A program made the translations under genes and the position numbers. Under the pieces are notes generated by a model that saw only the letters and a program-made list of their open reading frames with translations, did no database searches and was not told the DNA's origin. Shown piece after piece: positions 51,161-60,312 of a stretch of 64,000 bases of DNA (positions within the stretch are counted from its first letter, which is position 1; every line of letters begins with the position of its first letter). The stretch is from the NCBI GenBank assembly GCA_942491735.1, contig CALOCN010000014.1:2976001-3040000 (forward strand). The letters are read 5' to 3'. Source of the DNA: CALOCN01 sp942491735 (GTDB lineage: Bacteria; Eisenbacteria; RBG-16-71-46; JABDJR01).

Positions 51161-52831
51161 ATGCGTGACGTGGCCGCGGTCACACGTCGAGCCGCACTCC
51201 CCGTAGACTCCGTTCCTTCCGTTGCCGAGGGGCTTGCCCCCGTCGATGCCTCCCTCCCCGACGGGGGGAAGCGCAACGGAAACCTGCGGAGCGCTCCGGA
51301 CGTCGCGCTGTATTCCCAGGACCTATTGACATTCTTGGGCGGCATGGCGCACGCCTTTCATTCCGGTCTCGAGGTTTGTCGTGCCAGGCGGAAACGTCAG
51401 CGCGCGACTCGGGTCACCGGTGAGCGCCTCGGGAATTCTCCCGAGACCGTTACCCTCCGCGAGTCGTCGTGGAAGGTGGCGCCTCCGCCCAAGGATCTCT
51501 TGTCCCGCTTGGTCGAGATCACCACGCCTCCCCGTGCCGGGGATCTCCTGTCCGCATTGAACTCCGGGGCCGACGTTTGCGTGGTCGACTTCGACCAGGC
51601 CCTGCCCCCTTCCTGGACCGCCCTCACCGGGGCCTATGCCGTCCTGGGAGACGCGGTGACCGGTTCGCTCACCGTCACCGATGGGCGAACGGGAGCCACC
51701 CGGCGCATCTATCGTGATCCCGCTACGCTCATCCTGCGTCCCCGCTCCCTGGATCGCGACGAAGCCTCGGTCACCGTGGACAATGTCCCCGTCCCGGCCG
51801 CCCTGCTCGACGTCGGGATTTTTCTCTTCCACCACGCGCAGACCCTCCTGGACCGCGGTTCCGCTCCCTACCTCGAGATCTGCGCCCTGGAGGATCCCCA
51901 GGATGCGGCCTGGTGGTCGCGGGTTCTGCACTACGCGGAGTCCCGGCTCGGCCTCCCCAAGGGCTGCGTGCGCACCACCCTGCTGGTGGACTCGGCCCGC
52001 GGCGCCCTGTGCACGGAAGCGCTTCTCTGGGAACTGCGCGATCGGGCGGCCGGGGTGGCCGCCGATGTTCGCGGATTCCTCTGCGAACGGGCGCTCGCTC
52101 CCCCCGAAGCGCCGGGCCAAGTGCTCCCGGACCGATGTCGCATCCGCACCTCCCATCCGCCGCTCCGGGCCTGGTTCGATGCGCTCGTGCACGTGGCCCA
52201 CCGGCATGGCACCCACGCCATCGGCGACCTCTCGCCCCACGCCCGCATCCGCACGGACCGGGAAGCCGACGCCGAGGCGGTGGAAACCTTCCGCCGGGCC
52301 AAGCAACTCGAGGTGGACGCCGGATTCGACGGGACCCGACTCGCGCATCCGGACCTGGTCTGCACCGCCCGGGGCGTCTTCCTGGATGGCCTGTCCGGAC
52401 CCAACCAGCTGCACTCCCATTGCGAGCCGGCCGAGATCGACGAGGCGGGGATCCTGGCCGCCCCGCGGGGCCCCCGCACCGAGGCCGGACTCCGGCTGGA
52501 GATCCGTCTGGCCATCCAGACCCTGGAGGCCTGGCTTCGCGGCGAGGGCCGGATCTCCCTCTATCACCATCTCGAGGACGGGCGTACCGCGGAGCTGGCG
52601 GTCGCCCACGTGTGGCAGTGGATCCGTGAGGAGGTCCCGCTCGAGGACGGACGCACGGTCACCCTCCGCCTGGCCGCCTCCCTGGCCCGACAGGAGATGC
52701 TGCGCATTGCCGCCGAGGTGGGCGAGGACACTCTTCGGGCGGGACACTATGTCGAGAGCCTCGCCTGGATCGAGGCCGCCTGGGCCGATACCACCCCGGA
52801 CACCGTGCGACAGCTGCGCAGCGCGCACTGA
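51161..52831 (+). CDS. Malate synthase A-like protein with altered active-site residues
   Basis: A protein of 556 residues that aligns by eye along the length of malate synthase A. Shared segments are LLDVGIFLFHHAQTLL near 215, DAAWWSRVLHYAESRLGLP near 248, and EVDAGFDGTRLAHPDLV near 382. The Arg of the LRPRS segment and the Asp of the DGT segment remain. The metal ligands do not: the LLIET Glu is Asp in LLVDS near 277, and the GRWDYIF segment is ADVRGFL near 301-307, so the Asp there is lost. The N-terminal 80 residues are diverged. It may be inactive, or use another metal or substrate. No aceA is in the window. Confidence 0.65.
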   Translation: MRDVAAVTRRAALPVDSVPSVAEGLAPVDASLPDGGKRNGNLRSAPDVALYSQDLLTFLGGMAHAFHSGLEVCRARRKRQRATRVTGERLGNSPETVTLRESSWKVAPPPKDLLSRLVEITTPPRAGDLLSALNSGADVCVVDFDQALPPSWTALTGAYAVLGDAVTGSLTVTDGRTGATRRIYRDPATLILRPRSLDRDEASVTVDNVPVPAALLDVGIFLFHHAQTLLDRGSAPYLEICALEDPQDAAWWSRVLHYAESRLGLPKGCVRTTLLVDSARGALCTEALLWELRDRAAGVAADVRGFLCERALAPPEAPGQVLPDRCRIRTSHPPLRAWFDALVHVAHRHGTHAIGDLSPHARIRTDREADAEAVETFRRAKQLEVDAGFDGTRLAHPDLVCTARGVFLDGLSGPNQLHSHCEPAEIDEAGILAAPRGPRTEAGLRLEIRLAIQTLEAWLRGEGRISLYHHLEDGRTAELAVAHVWQWIREEVPLEDGRTVTLRLAASLARQEMLRIAAEVGEDTLRAGHYVESLAWIEAAWADTTPDTVRQLRSAH

Positions 52832-52938
52832 TGCCCCCCCTTGGAAACCCGGCCCCGGTGGCGTATCCTCGGTTGGACCGGTCTACCGATCGACTCGGCA
52901 TGACGCGTGCCTTCCTCACACCCTGCGACGAACCCACC

Positions 52939-55422
52939 ATGTGCTTTCCTTCCCGACCCGCGCTCCAGGCCCTTTTCATTCTGCTGCTCTGCGTGTTCGC
53001 GGGAAGCGGCTCCCCGGCCGCCGCTGGGGACGGTGTGGTCCAGGGCACCGAGGCCTCGCATGTGGGCTGGCAGGATCGACGCCCACTCTGCCCGGTGGGG
53101 GGAGAGACCTTCGAGGTCCGTCTCCAGGCCTTGGCCGGTGACCTCACCGCGGTCCGCGTTCGCATGGACGACGGCACCCCGATCTGGATCAACGCGGCGG
53201 TCACCGACAGCCGCGGGCCCTACGACGTGTGGACCGCCTCGATCCCCGCCACCGCGCAGACCTCCCTCAACTACTGGTTCGAACTGACCGACGGCGGGGA
53301 CGTGGCGTACTACAGCGCCTCCGGGTTCCTCAACAACACGCCGACCGACGGCGGGTTCGTGGTCGACTACGCGACCCTGTCCCACGCTCCGGTCGGAGCG
53401 ACGGACCTCGCCACCGGAACCGTGTTCAAGGTCTGGGCCCCGACCCGGACCACCGCCCACGTGCGGGGCGACTTCAACGGCTGGGGCCTCGCCAACCCGC
53501 TCGGCAAGGTGGGGTCCCACTTCACCGGATTCGTCAGCGGAGCCGGGTACCGGCAGCAGTACAAGTTCTTCTTCAACGGCTCGGTGTGGAACTCGGATCC
53601 AAGAGCCCGCGCGCTGAATCCCACCCAGGATCTCAACGCCTTCATCGAGGACCCGGCGCTCTACACCTGGAACATCGAGGACTTCGCGACGCCTCCGCTC
53701 GAGGAAATGGTCATCTACCAGCTGCACATAGGGACGTTCCCGGGTCGGAACGATCCCATGGGGAGCGTAAGTCACCCCGGCGGCTACACCGATGTCGCGG
53801 TACGGGTAGGACACCTGGTGGAGCTGGGAGTCAACGCGGTCCTGGTCAACCCGGTCACCGAGTTCCCCGGGGACCTCTCGGCCGGTTACAACCCCATCAC
53901 CCAGTGGGCGCCGGAGTGGGCGTACGGCACGCCCAACCAGTTCAAGCAGTTCGTGGATGTGCTGCACCAGAACGGCATCGCCGTCCTCGTCGACATCGTG
54001 TGGAACCACTTCTCCCCCACCGACAACTACCTGTGGAACTACGACGGCACGCAGATCTACTACGACAACCCGGCCGTGGACACGCCGTGGGGGGCCCAGG
54101 CCGATTTCGATGACCCGGAAGTACGGGCGTACTTTCTCGACAGCGCCCTGCACTGGCTGGAGGAAATGAAGGTCGACGGGTTCCGCATGGATGCCACGAG
54201 CTTCATGGACATGGGAGCACACGCCGCGTCCGGTTACACGCTCATGCAGGACTTCAACAACTGGATCGACCGGCGCTGGAAGGACAAGGTGGCCATCGCC
54301 GAGGAACTTCCCGACGATCCCTACATCACGCGCCCCACCAGCCTCGGCGGGGCCGGCTTCGATTCGCAGTACTACGACCACTTCACCGACCGCCTGCGGG
54401 AGCAGATCGGGGCCGCCGCCTTCAACAACGCGGACATGAACGTGATCGCGGACATCGTGACCGGAAGCGGATCCTGGCTCGAGTTCAGCTCGGTCACCAA
54501 CTACTTCGAACTGCACGACGAGGTCTGGCCCAGCAACGGGGGCCAGCGCATGATCAAGACCATCGATACCACCTTCCCCCACGACGACCTGTGGGCGAAG
54601 GGGCGGAGCAAGCTCGCCCAGGGACTGGTCCTGTTCGCGCCGGGTGTTCCGGCCCTGCACCAGGGATCGGAATGGCTCGAGGACACCGGTTTCGGCACCG
54701 ACAGCGGGGACCGCATCGACTGGTCCAAGAAGACGACCTATGCCGGGATTTTCGACTACTACCGGGACGCGGTGGCCCTGCGCACCGCGACCCCGGCCCT
54801 GTTCGCCGACGCCCCCATCGACGTGCACCACCTGGACAACACCGCGGACCGGATCGCATTCGTTCGTGGCAGCGGTGACGAGGTCGCGGTGGTGGTGGCC
54901 GGTTTCGGCAACGGCAACGCGACCCAGGTACGGATCGGGGTGCCCCAGGGAGGCTTCTGGAAAGAGGCCCTCAACAGCCAGGCGACAGGGTACGAAGGGA
55001 ATGGCCGCACCAACCCGGGCGTCCTGCCCGCCTCGGCCACCCCGGCCGATGGGTATCCCCAGTCGATCACCATCCAGGTCCCCCAGATGGGGCTCATCGT
55101 GCTGGTTCCCGACGAAACGACGACGGGCGCCGGGGACCCCGCGACCACGACACGTCCCTTGGCGGCCTACCCCAACCCCTTCTCGGCCCGGACCACGGTG
55201 CGTTTCGACCTGGAAACCGCGGGACCGGTCCGGGTCCGGGTGCTGGACCTCCAGGGACGCGTGGTGGCGACCCTGGTCGACGACACGCGCAGTGCCGGCG
55301 CCCACGAGGTCGCCTGGAACGGCCGCTCCGCCGACGGCATCGATTGCGCGGGCGGGGTGTACTTCATGACGATCGAGTCGGAAACGGGAGCGCACTCCCG
55401 CAAGCTCATCCGTCTACCCTGA
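52939..55422 (+). CDS. Secreted GH13 alpha-amylase-type enzyme with FlgD-like sorting domain
   Basis: A protein of about 827 residues. A signal peptide (about 1-28) is followed by an Ig-like/E-set domain and a CBM48-like module (GDFNGWG near 175). The GH13 barrel shows nucleophile Asp in VDGFRMDA near 412, Glu in AIAEELP near 453 and the HD of FELHDE near 524. The C-terminal 85 residues are a FlgD-like domain (AYPNPFSARTTVRF, LDLQGRVVATL, WNGRSADG, GGVYFMTI). The family is close to 1,4-alpha-glucan branching or maltogenic enzymes; the exact activity is not decided. ATG 52900 is an alternative start. It converges on the znuB-like gene with a 9-nt overlap. Confidence 0.85.
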   Translation: MCFPSRPALQALFILLLCVFAGSGSPAAAGDGVVQGTEASHVGWQDRRPLCPVGGETFEVRLQALAGDLTAVRVRMDDGTPIWINAAVTDSRGPYDVWTASIPATAQTSLNYWFELTDGGDVAYYSASGFLNNTPTDGGFVVDYATLSHAPVGATDLATGTVFKVWAPTRTTAHVRGDFNGWGLANPLGKVGSHFTGFVSGAGYRQQYKFFFNGSVWNSDPRARALNPTQDLNAFIEDPALYTWNIEDFATPPLEEMVIYQLHIGTFPGRNDPMGSVSHPGGYTDVAVRVGHLVELGVNAVLVNPVTEFPGDLSAGYNPITQWAPEWAYGTPNQFKQFVDVLHQNGIAVLVDIVWNHFSPTDNYLWNYDGTQIYYDNPAVDTPWGAQADFDDPEVRAYFLDSALHWLEEMKVDGFRMDATSFMDMGAHAASGYTLMQDFNNWIDRRWKDKVAIAEELPDDPYITRPTSLGGAGFDSQYYDHFTDRLREQIGAAAFNNADMNVIADIVTGSGSWLEFSSVTNYFELHDEVWPSNGGQRMIKTIDTTFPHDDLWAKGRSKLAQGLVLFAPGVPALHQGSEWLEDTGFGTDSGDRIDWSKKTTYAGIFDYYRDAVALRTATPALFADAPIDVHHLDNTADRIAFVRGSGDEVAVVVAGFGNGNATQVRIGVPQGGFWKEALNSQATGYEGNGRTNPGVLPASATPADGYPQSITIQVPQMGLIVLVPDETTTGAGDPATTTRPLAAYPNPFSARTTVRFDLETAGPVRVRVLDLQGRVVATLVDDTRSAGAHEVAWNGRSADGIDCAGGVYFMTIESETGAHSRKLIRLP

Positions 55423-56283
55423 GACCCCGTTGGGCGCGATGGCGGGGTCGGCCCCGCCCCGACGGGAGGCCAGTCGGACCGCAGCCGAGCTGAGGCCGTA
55501 GAACACCGCGGCCAGAAGCACGATGAGGGGGCCGGTGGGCGTATCCACGCCGAACCCGGCGGACAGCAGGTAGGCCAGCATGAGACCTCCGGTGGTGCAG
55601 ATCGCCCCGATCAGCGAGGCCGCGGCCATCATGGTGCCCAGGCTGTGGGTCCACTGGCGCGCCACCGCGGCCGGCACGGTCAAGAGGGCGATGACCAGGA
55701 TCGCCCCGACCACCCGCATCAGGACCACCACGGTGAGCGCGGTCAGCACGAGCAGCACGGCCAGCATGCGCTCCACCGGAACCCCCAGGGTGCGGGCATG
55801 TTCCTCGTCGAAGGTGACCGCCTGGAACTCCCTGAAGAAGATCACCGTTCCCACCACCACGATGACATCCACCGCCGCGGCCACGACCAGGAACGACCAG
55901 GGCACCACGAGAATGCTCCCGAAGAGGTAACTCATGAGGTCCGGTGCATACCCGGGCGTCCAGGAGATGAAGACGATCCCCAGGGCCATGCCGACCGCCC
56001 ACACCATGGCGATCAGGGTATCGAGTCCCGAGAGCCGGCGCGCATACGCCACCCCGATTCCGGCACCGGAAAGCAGGGCAAAACCGGCCGCACCCCACAG
56101 GGGCGGAAACCCGAACAGGTACCCGAGCCCCACCCCCCCGAAAGCGGCATGGGCAAGCCCGCCCGAGATCGAGGCGATCCGTTTGACCAGGACCCACGAA
56201 CCGATCACCCCGCAGGCCACGCTGACCAGCAGTCCGGCCAGGAGCGCGCGCTGGAAGAACGGATAGGTGAAGGCCTCCAGCAT
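55414..56283 (-). CDS. znuB: Zn/Mn ABC transporter permease
   Basis: A protein of 289 residues with about eight or nine membrane segments and the ABC-3 family motifs (GVIGSWVLVKRIASISGGLAHA near 25, AVTFDEEHARTLGVP near 160). It forms the channel of a zinc or manganese importer. ATG 56283 shares one base with the stop of the ATPase gene (TGATG), so translation is coupled. Metal specificity cannot be decided from the permease. Confidence 0.88.
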   Translation of the reverse strand: MLEAFTYPFFQRALLAGLLVSVACGVIGSWVLVKRIASISGGLAHAAFGGVGLGYLFGFPPLWGAAGFALLSGAGIGVAYARRLSGLDTLIAMVWAVGMALGIVFISWTPGYAPDLMSYLFGSILVVPWSFLVVAAAVDVIVVVGTVIFFREFQAVTFDEEHARTLGVPVERMLAVLLVLTALTVVVLMRVVGAILVIALLTVPAAVARQWTHSLGTMMAAASLIGAICTTGGLMLAYLLSAGFGVDTPTGPLIVLLAAVFYGLSSAAVRLASRRGGADPAIAPNGVSG

Positions 56284-57035
56284 CAGGAGTGCTCCTCCAC
56301 CACCTTGTGGGTGTGCTTGTGCACGAGCAGATCCACCGGGCACCCGTAGACCGCCTCGATCATCTCCTCGGTGATTTCCTTGGACGCGTGATAGTGCAGG
56401 GTGCGGTTGAGGCACCCGACGCTGCGGACGTAGCGGGGCAGCATCCCGATGTCGTGGCTGACCAGGATCACGGTGTGATCCCGGGCGAGATCGGCGACAA
56501 GGTCATAGACCTCCCCCACCATCCGGGTGTCGAGGCTCGCCGTGGGTTCATCGAAGAGGAGGAGTCGTGCCTGGACCGCGAGCGCCCGCGCGATGAGTAC
56601 CCGTTGCAACTGTCCCCCCGAAAGCCGGCCGACTTCCCGCGCGGCCAGGTGCCCGAGCCCCACCCGCTCCAGCGCCGCCGCCACGGCATCCCGGTCCCTG
56701 CCCGAATAGCGTCGCAGGAATCGCTTGTGCGACAGACGCCCCATGAGCACCACATCGGACACCGAGATGGGATAGTCCAGATCGAACCGGGCGTACTGCG
56801 GCACATAGGCCACCTCGCCCCCTGCGTCCTCGGGCGCCTTGCCGAACACCCTCACCGAGCCCCGATCCGGGCGAACCAGTCCCAGGATGGTGCGCAGGAG
56901 AACGGTCTTGCCCGCCCCGTTGGGGCCGATGATCCCCACGAAGTCGCTGGATGACAGGGTGAGGGTGATGTCCTCCAGCACCGGAACCCCGCGAAAGGCC
57001 ACCGAGACGTCCCGGATGTCCAGGGCCGGGGTCAC
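56283..57035 (-). CDS. znuC: Zn/Mn ABC transporter ATPase
   Basis: A protein of 250 residues with Walker A (GPNGAGKTV near 36), the signature LSGGQLQRV, Walker B (LLLFDEPTASLD) and the H-loop (VSHDIG). It energises the importer with the permease and binding protein beside it. The C-terminal tail is His-rich (NRTLHYHAS, LVHKHTHKVVEEHS), as in several Zn/Mn importer ATPases. ATG 57035 overlaps the stop of the binding-protein gene. Confidence 0.88.
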   Translation of the reverse strand: MTPALDIRDVSVAFRGVPVLEDITLTLSSSDFVGIIGPNGAGKTVLLRTILGLVRPDRGSVRVFGKAPEDAGGEVAYVPQYARFDLDYPISVSDVVLMGRLSHKRFLRRYSGRDRDAVAAALERVGLGHLAAREVGRLSGGQLQRVLIARALAVQARLLLFDEPTASLDTRMVGEVYDLVADLARDHTVILVSHDIGMLPRYVRSVGCLNRTLHYHASKEITEEMIEAVYGCPVDLLVHKHTHKVVEEHS

Positions 57036-57862
57036 GGGGCGAGGTCCTGCGCCAACCGCGCCGCGACCGCGCGCAGGTTGGCTTCCCAGGCGGGAGCGAG
57101 GGGATCGATCACGCCCAGGGACAGACCCAGGTCCGAAGCCAGCGTCGCCGCGGCGGCGTCCGAGACATGCGGCTGGCTGTAGAGCGTGTGCACGCCCGCG
57201 GCCCGCAGCCGCTCCAGGGTACGAGCCATCTCCGCGGGGCCCGGTTCCTTGCCCTCATGCTCGATGGCGATCTGGATCAACCCGTAGTCCGCGGCAAACG
57301 CCCCCCAGGCGGGATGCGCCACCGCGAACGCGCGACCCGAGACCGGGGCCAGGATCTCCCGCAGGTCGGCGTCCAGCACATCCAACTCCGCGATGAACCG
57401 GGCCGCCCGTTCGCGGATCGCTTCGGCCCGGTCCGGAAAGGCATCGACGAGGGACTCGGTGAGCGGGATCACCGACGCCCGCACCCGACGCGGCGCGGTC
57501 CACACATGGGGATCCTCGGCCAGGAAGAGATCGGGGGTGAACGGGGCCGCGATCCGCAGATCGGCTCGCTCCGCCCGCAGGGACTCCATCCAGCGTGCCT
57601 CGAAGGGGAACGCGGGATGTCCCAGCACCACGAGGAGACGCGCATCCCGCACGGATCGGAGCGTGGTCAGGGTGGGCTCGAAGGTGGCCGGATGCGCACC
57701 GGGCGGAATCAGCGCCCGAACCGCAATCCCGTCCCCGGTCAGCCGCGAAACGATCTCCACCTGGGGCAGGACGGAGACCAGCACCAGGGGCTCGGTTTCG
57801 TCCTGCCCGGCGCAGGCGGTCAACACGAGGAGAGCGGCGAGAAGAAGCCTCGGCTGGATCAT
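57032..57862 (-). CDS. znuA: Zn/Mn ABC transporter substrate-binding lipoprotein
   Basis: A protein of 276 residues. The signal peptide ends in LTAC (Cys16). The cluster A-I solute-binding fold shows the metal-ligand His in PPGAHPATFEP near 56, His in EDPHVWTAP near 120, His in FAVAHPAWGAFAADYG near 182, and Asp in VIDPLAP near 252. There is no extended His-rich loop of the classic ZnuA type, so manganese is also possible. The ATG at 57862 was preferred over one 36 nt upstream because it leaves the operator outside the gene. Confidence 0.87.
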   Translation of the reverse strand: MIQPRLLLAALLVLTACAGQDETEPLVLVSVLPQVEIVSRLTGDGIAVRALIPPGAHPATFEPTLTTLRSVRDARLLVVLGHPAFPFEARWMESLRAERADLRIAAPFTPDLFLAEDPHVWTAPRRVRASVIPLTESLVDAFPDRAEAIRERAARFIAELDVLDADLREILAPVSGRAFAVAHPAWGAFAADYGLIQIAIEHEGKEPGPAEMARTLERLRAAGVHTLYSQPHVSDAAAATLASDLGLSLGVIDPLAPAWEANLRAVAARLAQDLAP

Positions 57863-57870
57863 GGCTTGAG

Positions 57871-57894
57871 ATGATAATGGATTCTCATTATCAT
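57871..57894. promoter_or_regulatory. Fur/Zur-type operator between znuA and the regulator
   Basis: ATGATAATG and CATTATCAT are perfect 9-bp inverted repeats around a 6-nt centre (GATTCT). The arms match the GATAATG half-site of Fur-family boxes. It sits between two divergent starts and can repress both. Confidence 0.8.
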
Positions 57895-57900
57895 GCAAGC

Positions 57901-58272
57901 ATGATCCGCCGTACCGAACAGCGCAAGGCCATCCGGGAGGCCCTCGAGAGCTCGGGACGCCCCCTGGACCCGCAGGAGCTCCTGGAACTGGGCCGGCGGG
58001 CGGTGCCCACCCTGGGCATGGCCACCGTGTACCGGGCCATCCGTGAAGGGGTGGATCAGGGCTGGATCGAGATCGTCAGCCTTCCCGGTGAACCGCCCCG
58101 CTACGAACCGGCGGGCCGGGAACACCACCACCATTTCCGTTGCCGGACCTGTGAGCGTCTCTTCGAAGTCCCCCACTGCGAGGTCGACACCGACGCGGTC
58201 GACCTCCCCGGTTTCCGGGTCGACGGCCACGAAGTGGTCCTTTACGGTCGCTGCGCCGACTGCGCCGGATAG
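57901..58272 (+). CDS. Fur-family metal regulator, probably Zur
   Basis: A protein of 123 residues. The winged helix (RTEQRKAIREALESSGRPL, MATVYRAIREG) is followed by the metal-binding half with HHHHFRC, two CxxC zinc motifs (CRTC, CADC) and a final GRCADCAG. ATG 57901 is 6 nt from its own operator. Being divergent from a Zn/Mn importer it most likely senses Zn or Mn and represses uptake. Fur proper is less likely because no iron gene is nearby. Confidence 0.85.
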   Translation: MIRRTEQRKAIREALESSGRPLDPQELLELGRRAVPTLGMATVYRAIREGVDQGWIEIVSLPGEPPRYEPAGREHHHHFRCRTCERLFEVPHCEVDTDAVDLPGFRVDGHEVVLYGRCADCAG

Positions 58273-58295
58273 TCCCGCAACCCAAGGCAGGTTTC

Positions 58296-60305
58296 ATGGA
58301 TCGCTACGCTTGGCTCCGCGAGAAGGACAACCCCCGTGTCCTCGAGTTCCTGGAGGGGGAGAACCACCGCACCCACGAGGCACTGGCCCACCAGGATGCC
58401 CTGCGTCGCACGCTCTATGACGAGACCCTGGCCCGCATCAAGGAAACCGACCTCTCGGTCCCCTTCCGCAAGGGGGAGTACTTCTACTACTCGCGCACCG
58501 AGAAGGGGATGGCCTACCCCATCCACTGCCGCAAGCAGGGATCGCTGGAGGCGGAGCCACAGACCGTGCTCGACGTCAACGCGCTGGCCAGGGGCCACGA
58601 ATACACCCAGGTCACCGCGATGGCGGTGAGCCCGGACCATCGCCTCCTCGCCTACACCGTGGATCGAACCGGATACGAGCGCCCCGATCTGCATATCCTG
58701 GACATCGAGACCGGCGAGCTCCGGGCGGATGTCATCGAGGAGATCGGCCCGTATTCCCTGGCCTGGGCCAGCGACAACCGGACCCTCTTCTACACGCGGC
58801 AGGACGACACCAACCGGCCGGACCGGCTGTACCGCCATGTCCTGGGCAGCGACCCGGGCGACGATGCCATGGTCTTTCACGAGAAGGACGAGAAGTTCTT
58901 CCTCGGAATCGGACGCACCCTGGACGGGGCCTACCTCATCCTGGACCTCGGATCGCACGTGACCTCGGAGATGTGGCTCCTGGACGCGGCGGAGCCCCAG
59001 GGGACGTTCCGGTGCATCGAACCGAGACGTCACGGGATCGAGTACTCGGTGGAGCACGGCAGGGATGGGCTCTACATCCTCACCAACGACGACGCGCTCA
59101 ACTTCCGGGTGGTGCTGGCCGACCCGGCCGAGCCCGGACGCGCGGGATGGCGGGACCTCGTCCCCCACCACCCGGAGGTCTACCTGCAGGGACTGGAAGT
59201 CTTCTCCGGTCATCTCGTGCTCTCCGAACGACGGGAAGGCACGCGCTGCCTGCGGGTGCGGGACCTGTCCAGCGGCGAGGAACATGTCATCGAGAAACCC
59301 GAACCGGTGTCCACCATGGGGTCGGAACGCAACGCCGAGTTCACCGCCACCTCCTACCGCTTCACCTATACCTCGCTCATTACCCCGCACTCGGTCTACG
59401 ACTACGACCTCGTCACCCGCGAGCGCACCCTGCTCAAGCAACAGGAAGTTCCCGGGGACTATGATCCGCGGGACTACCGCTCCGAGCGGATCTGGGCCAC
59501 CGCGGCGGACGGAGTGCGCGTCCCCATCTCCGTGGTGCATCGCCGCGAGGTGGACCTGTCCACGCCCCAACCGACCCTGCTCTACGGATACGGTTCCTAC
59601 GGACTCTCCATGGATCCGGAGTTCAACCCGGCCCGGCTCCCCCTCCTGGATCGCGGCCTGGTCTTTGCCGTAGCCCACGTTCGCGGCGGCGCGGAAATGG
59701 GCCGGCACTGGTACGAGGACGGCAAGTACCTCCGCAAACGCAACACATTCACCGACTTCATCGCCTGCGCGCAGACGCTGATCGACCGCGGGGTGACTTC
59801 CCCGGACCGGCTCGCGGCGCGGGGCGCCTCGGCGGGGGGGCTCCTCATGGGAGCCATCCTCAACCTGCGCCCCGATCTCTTTCGCGCGATCCACGCCGGT
59901 GTCCCCTTCGTCGACGTGCTCAACACCATGCTCGACGCCAGCATCCCCCTCACCACGCTGGAGTATGACGAGTGGGGCGACCCCAACGACCCGGTGTATC
60001 GCGACTACATCGCGGGCTACGCCCCCTACGAGAACGTGACCGCCCGGGACTATCCGGACCTCCTGGTCACCGCGGGACTCAACGATCCCCGGGTCCACTA
60101 CTGGGAGCCGGCCAAGTGGGTGGCCAAGCTGCGGGAGCTCCGCACCAACGACAATCTCCTTCTCCTGAAGACCAATCTCGGCGCGGGCCATGGCGGGGCC
60201 TCGGGCCGCTATGAACGATACGAGGAGCTGGCCTTCGAGAACGCGTTCATCCTGGACCGCATCGGGCTCGGGGAGGCTCCCCTGCTTCCCCCGACCGGGG
60301 ACTGA
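58296..60305 (+). CDS. ptrB: Oligopeptidase B (prolyl oligopeptidase family S9A)
   Basis: A protein of 669 residues, close to the usual length for oligopeptidase B, which cleaves small peptides after Arg or Lys in the cytoplasm. An N-terminal beta-propeller (about 70-385) is followed by the alpha/beta-hydrolase domain. The catalytic Ser lies in RGASAGGLLMGA near 510 (first Gly of the family GGSAGG is Ala here), the Asp in TAGLNDPRVHYWEP near 593 and the His in GAGHGGASGRY near 629. It starts 23 nt after the Fur-family gene and may share its transcript. Confidence 0.93.
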   Translation: MDRYAWLREKDNPRVLEFLEGENHRTHEALAHQDALRRTLYDETLARIKETDLSVPFRKGEYFYYSRTEKGMAYPIHCRKQGSLEAEPQTVLDVNALARGHEYTQVTAMAVSPDHRLLAYTVDRTGYERPDLHILDIETGELRADVIEEIGPYSLAWASDNRTLFYTRQDDTNRPDRLYRHVLGSDPGDDAMVFHEKDEKFFLGIGRTLDGAYLILDLGSHVTSEMWLLDAAEPQGTFRCIEPRRHGIEYSVEHGRDGLYILTNDDALNFRVVLADPAEPGRAGWRDLVPHHPEVYLQGLEVFSGHLVLSERREGTRCLRVRDLSSGEEHVIEKPEPVSTMGSERNAEFTATSYRFTYTSLITPHSVYDYDLVTRERTLLKQQEVPGDYDPRDYRSERIWATAADGVRVPISVVHRREVDLSTPQPTLLYGYGSYGLSMDPEFNPARLPLLDRGLVFAVAHVRGGAEMGRHWYEDGKYLRKRNTFTDFIACAQTLIDRGVTSPDRLAARGASAGGLLMGAILNLRPDLFRAIHAGVPFVDVLNTMLDASIPLTTLEYDEWGDPNDPVYRDYIAGYAPYENVTARDYPDLLVTAGLNDPRVHYWEPAKWVAKLRELRTNDNLLLLKTNLGAGHGGASGRYERYEELAFENAFILDRIGLGEAPLLPPTGD

Positions 60306-60312
60306 ATCCCGC

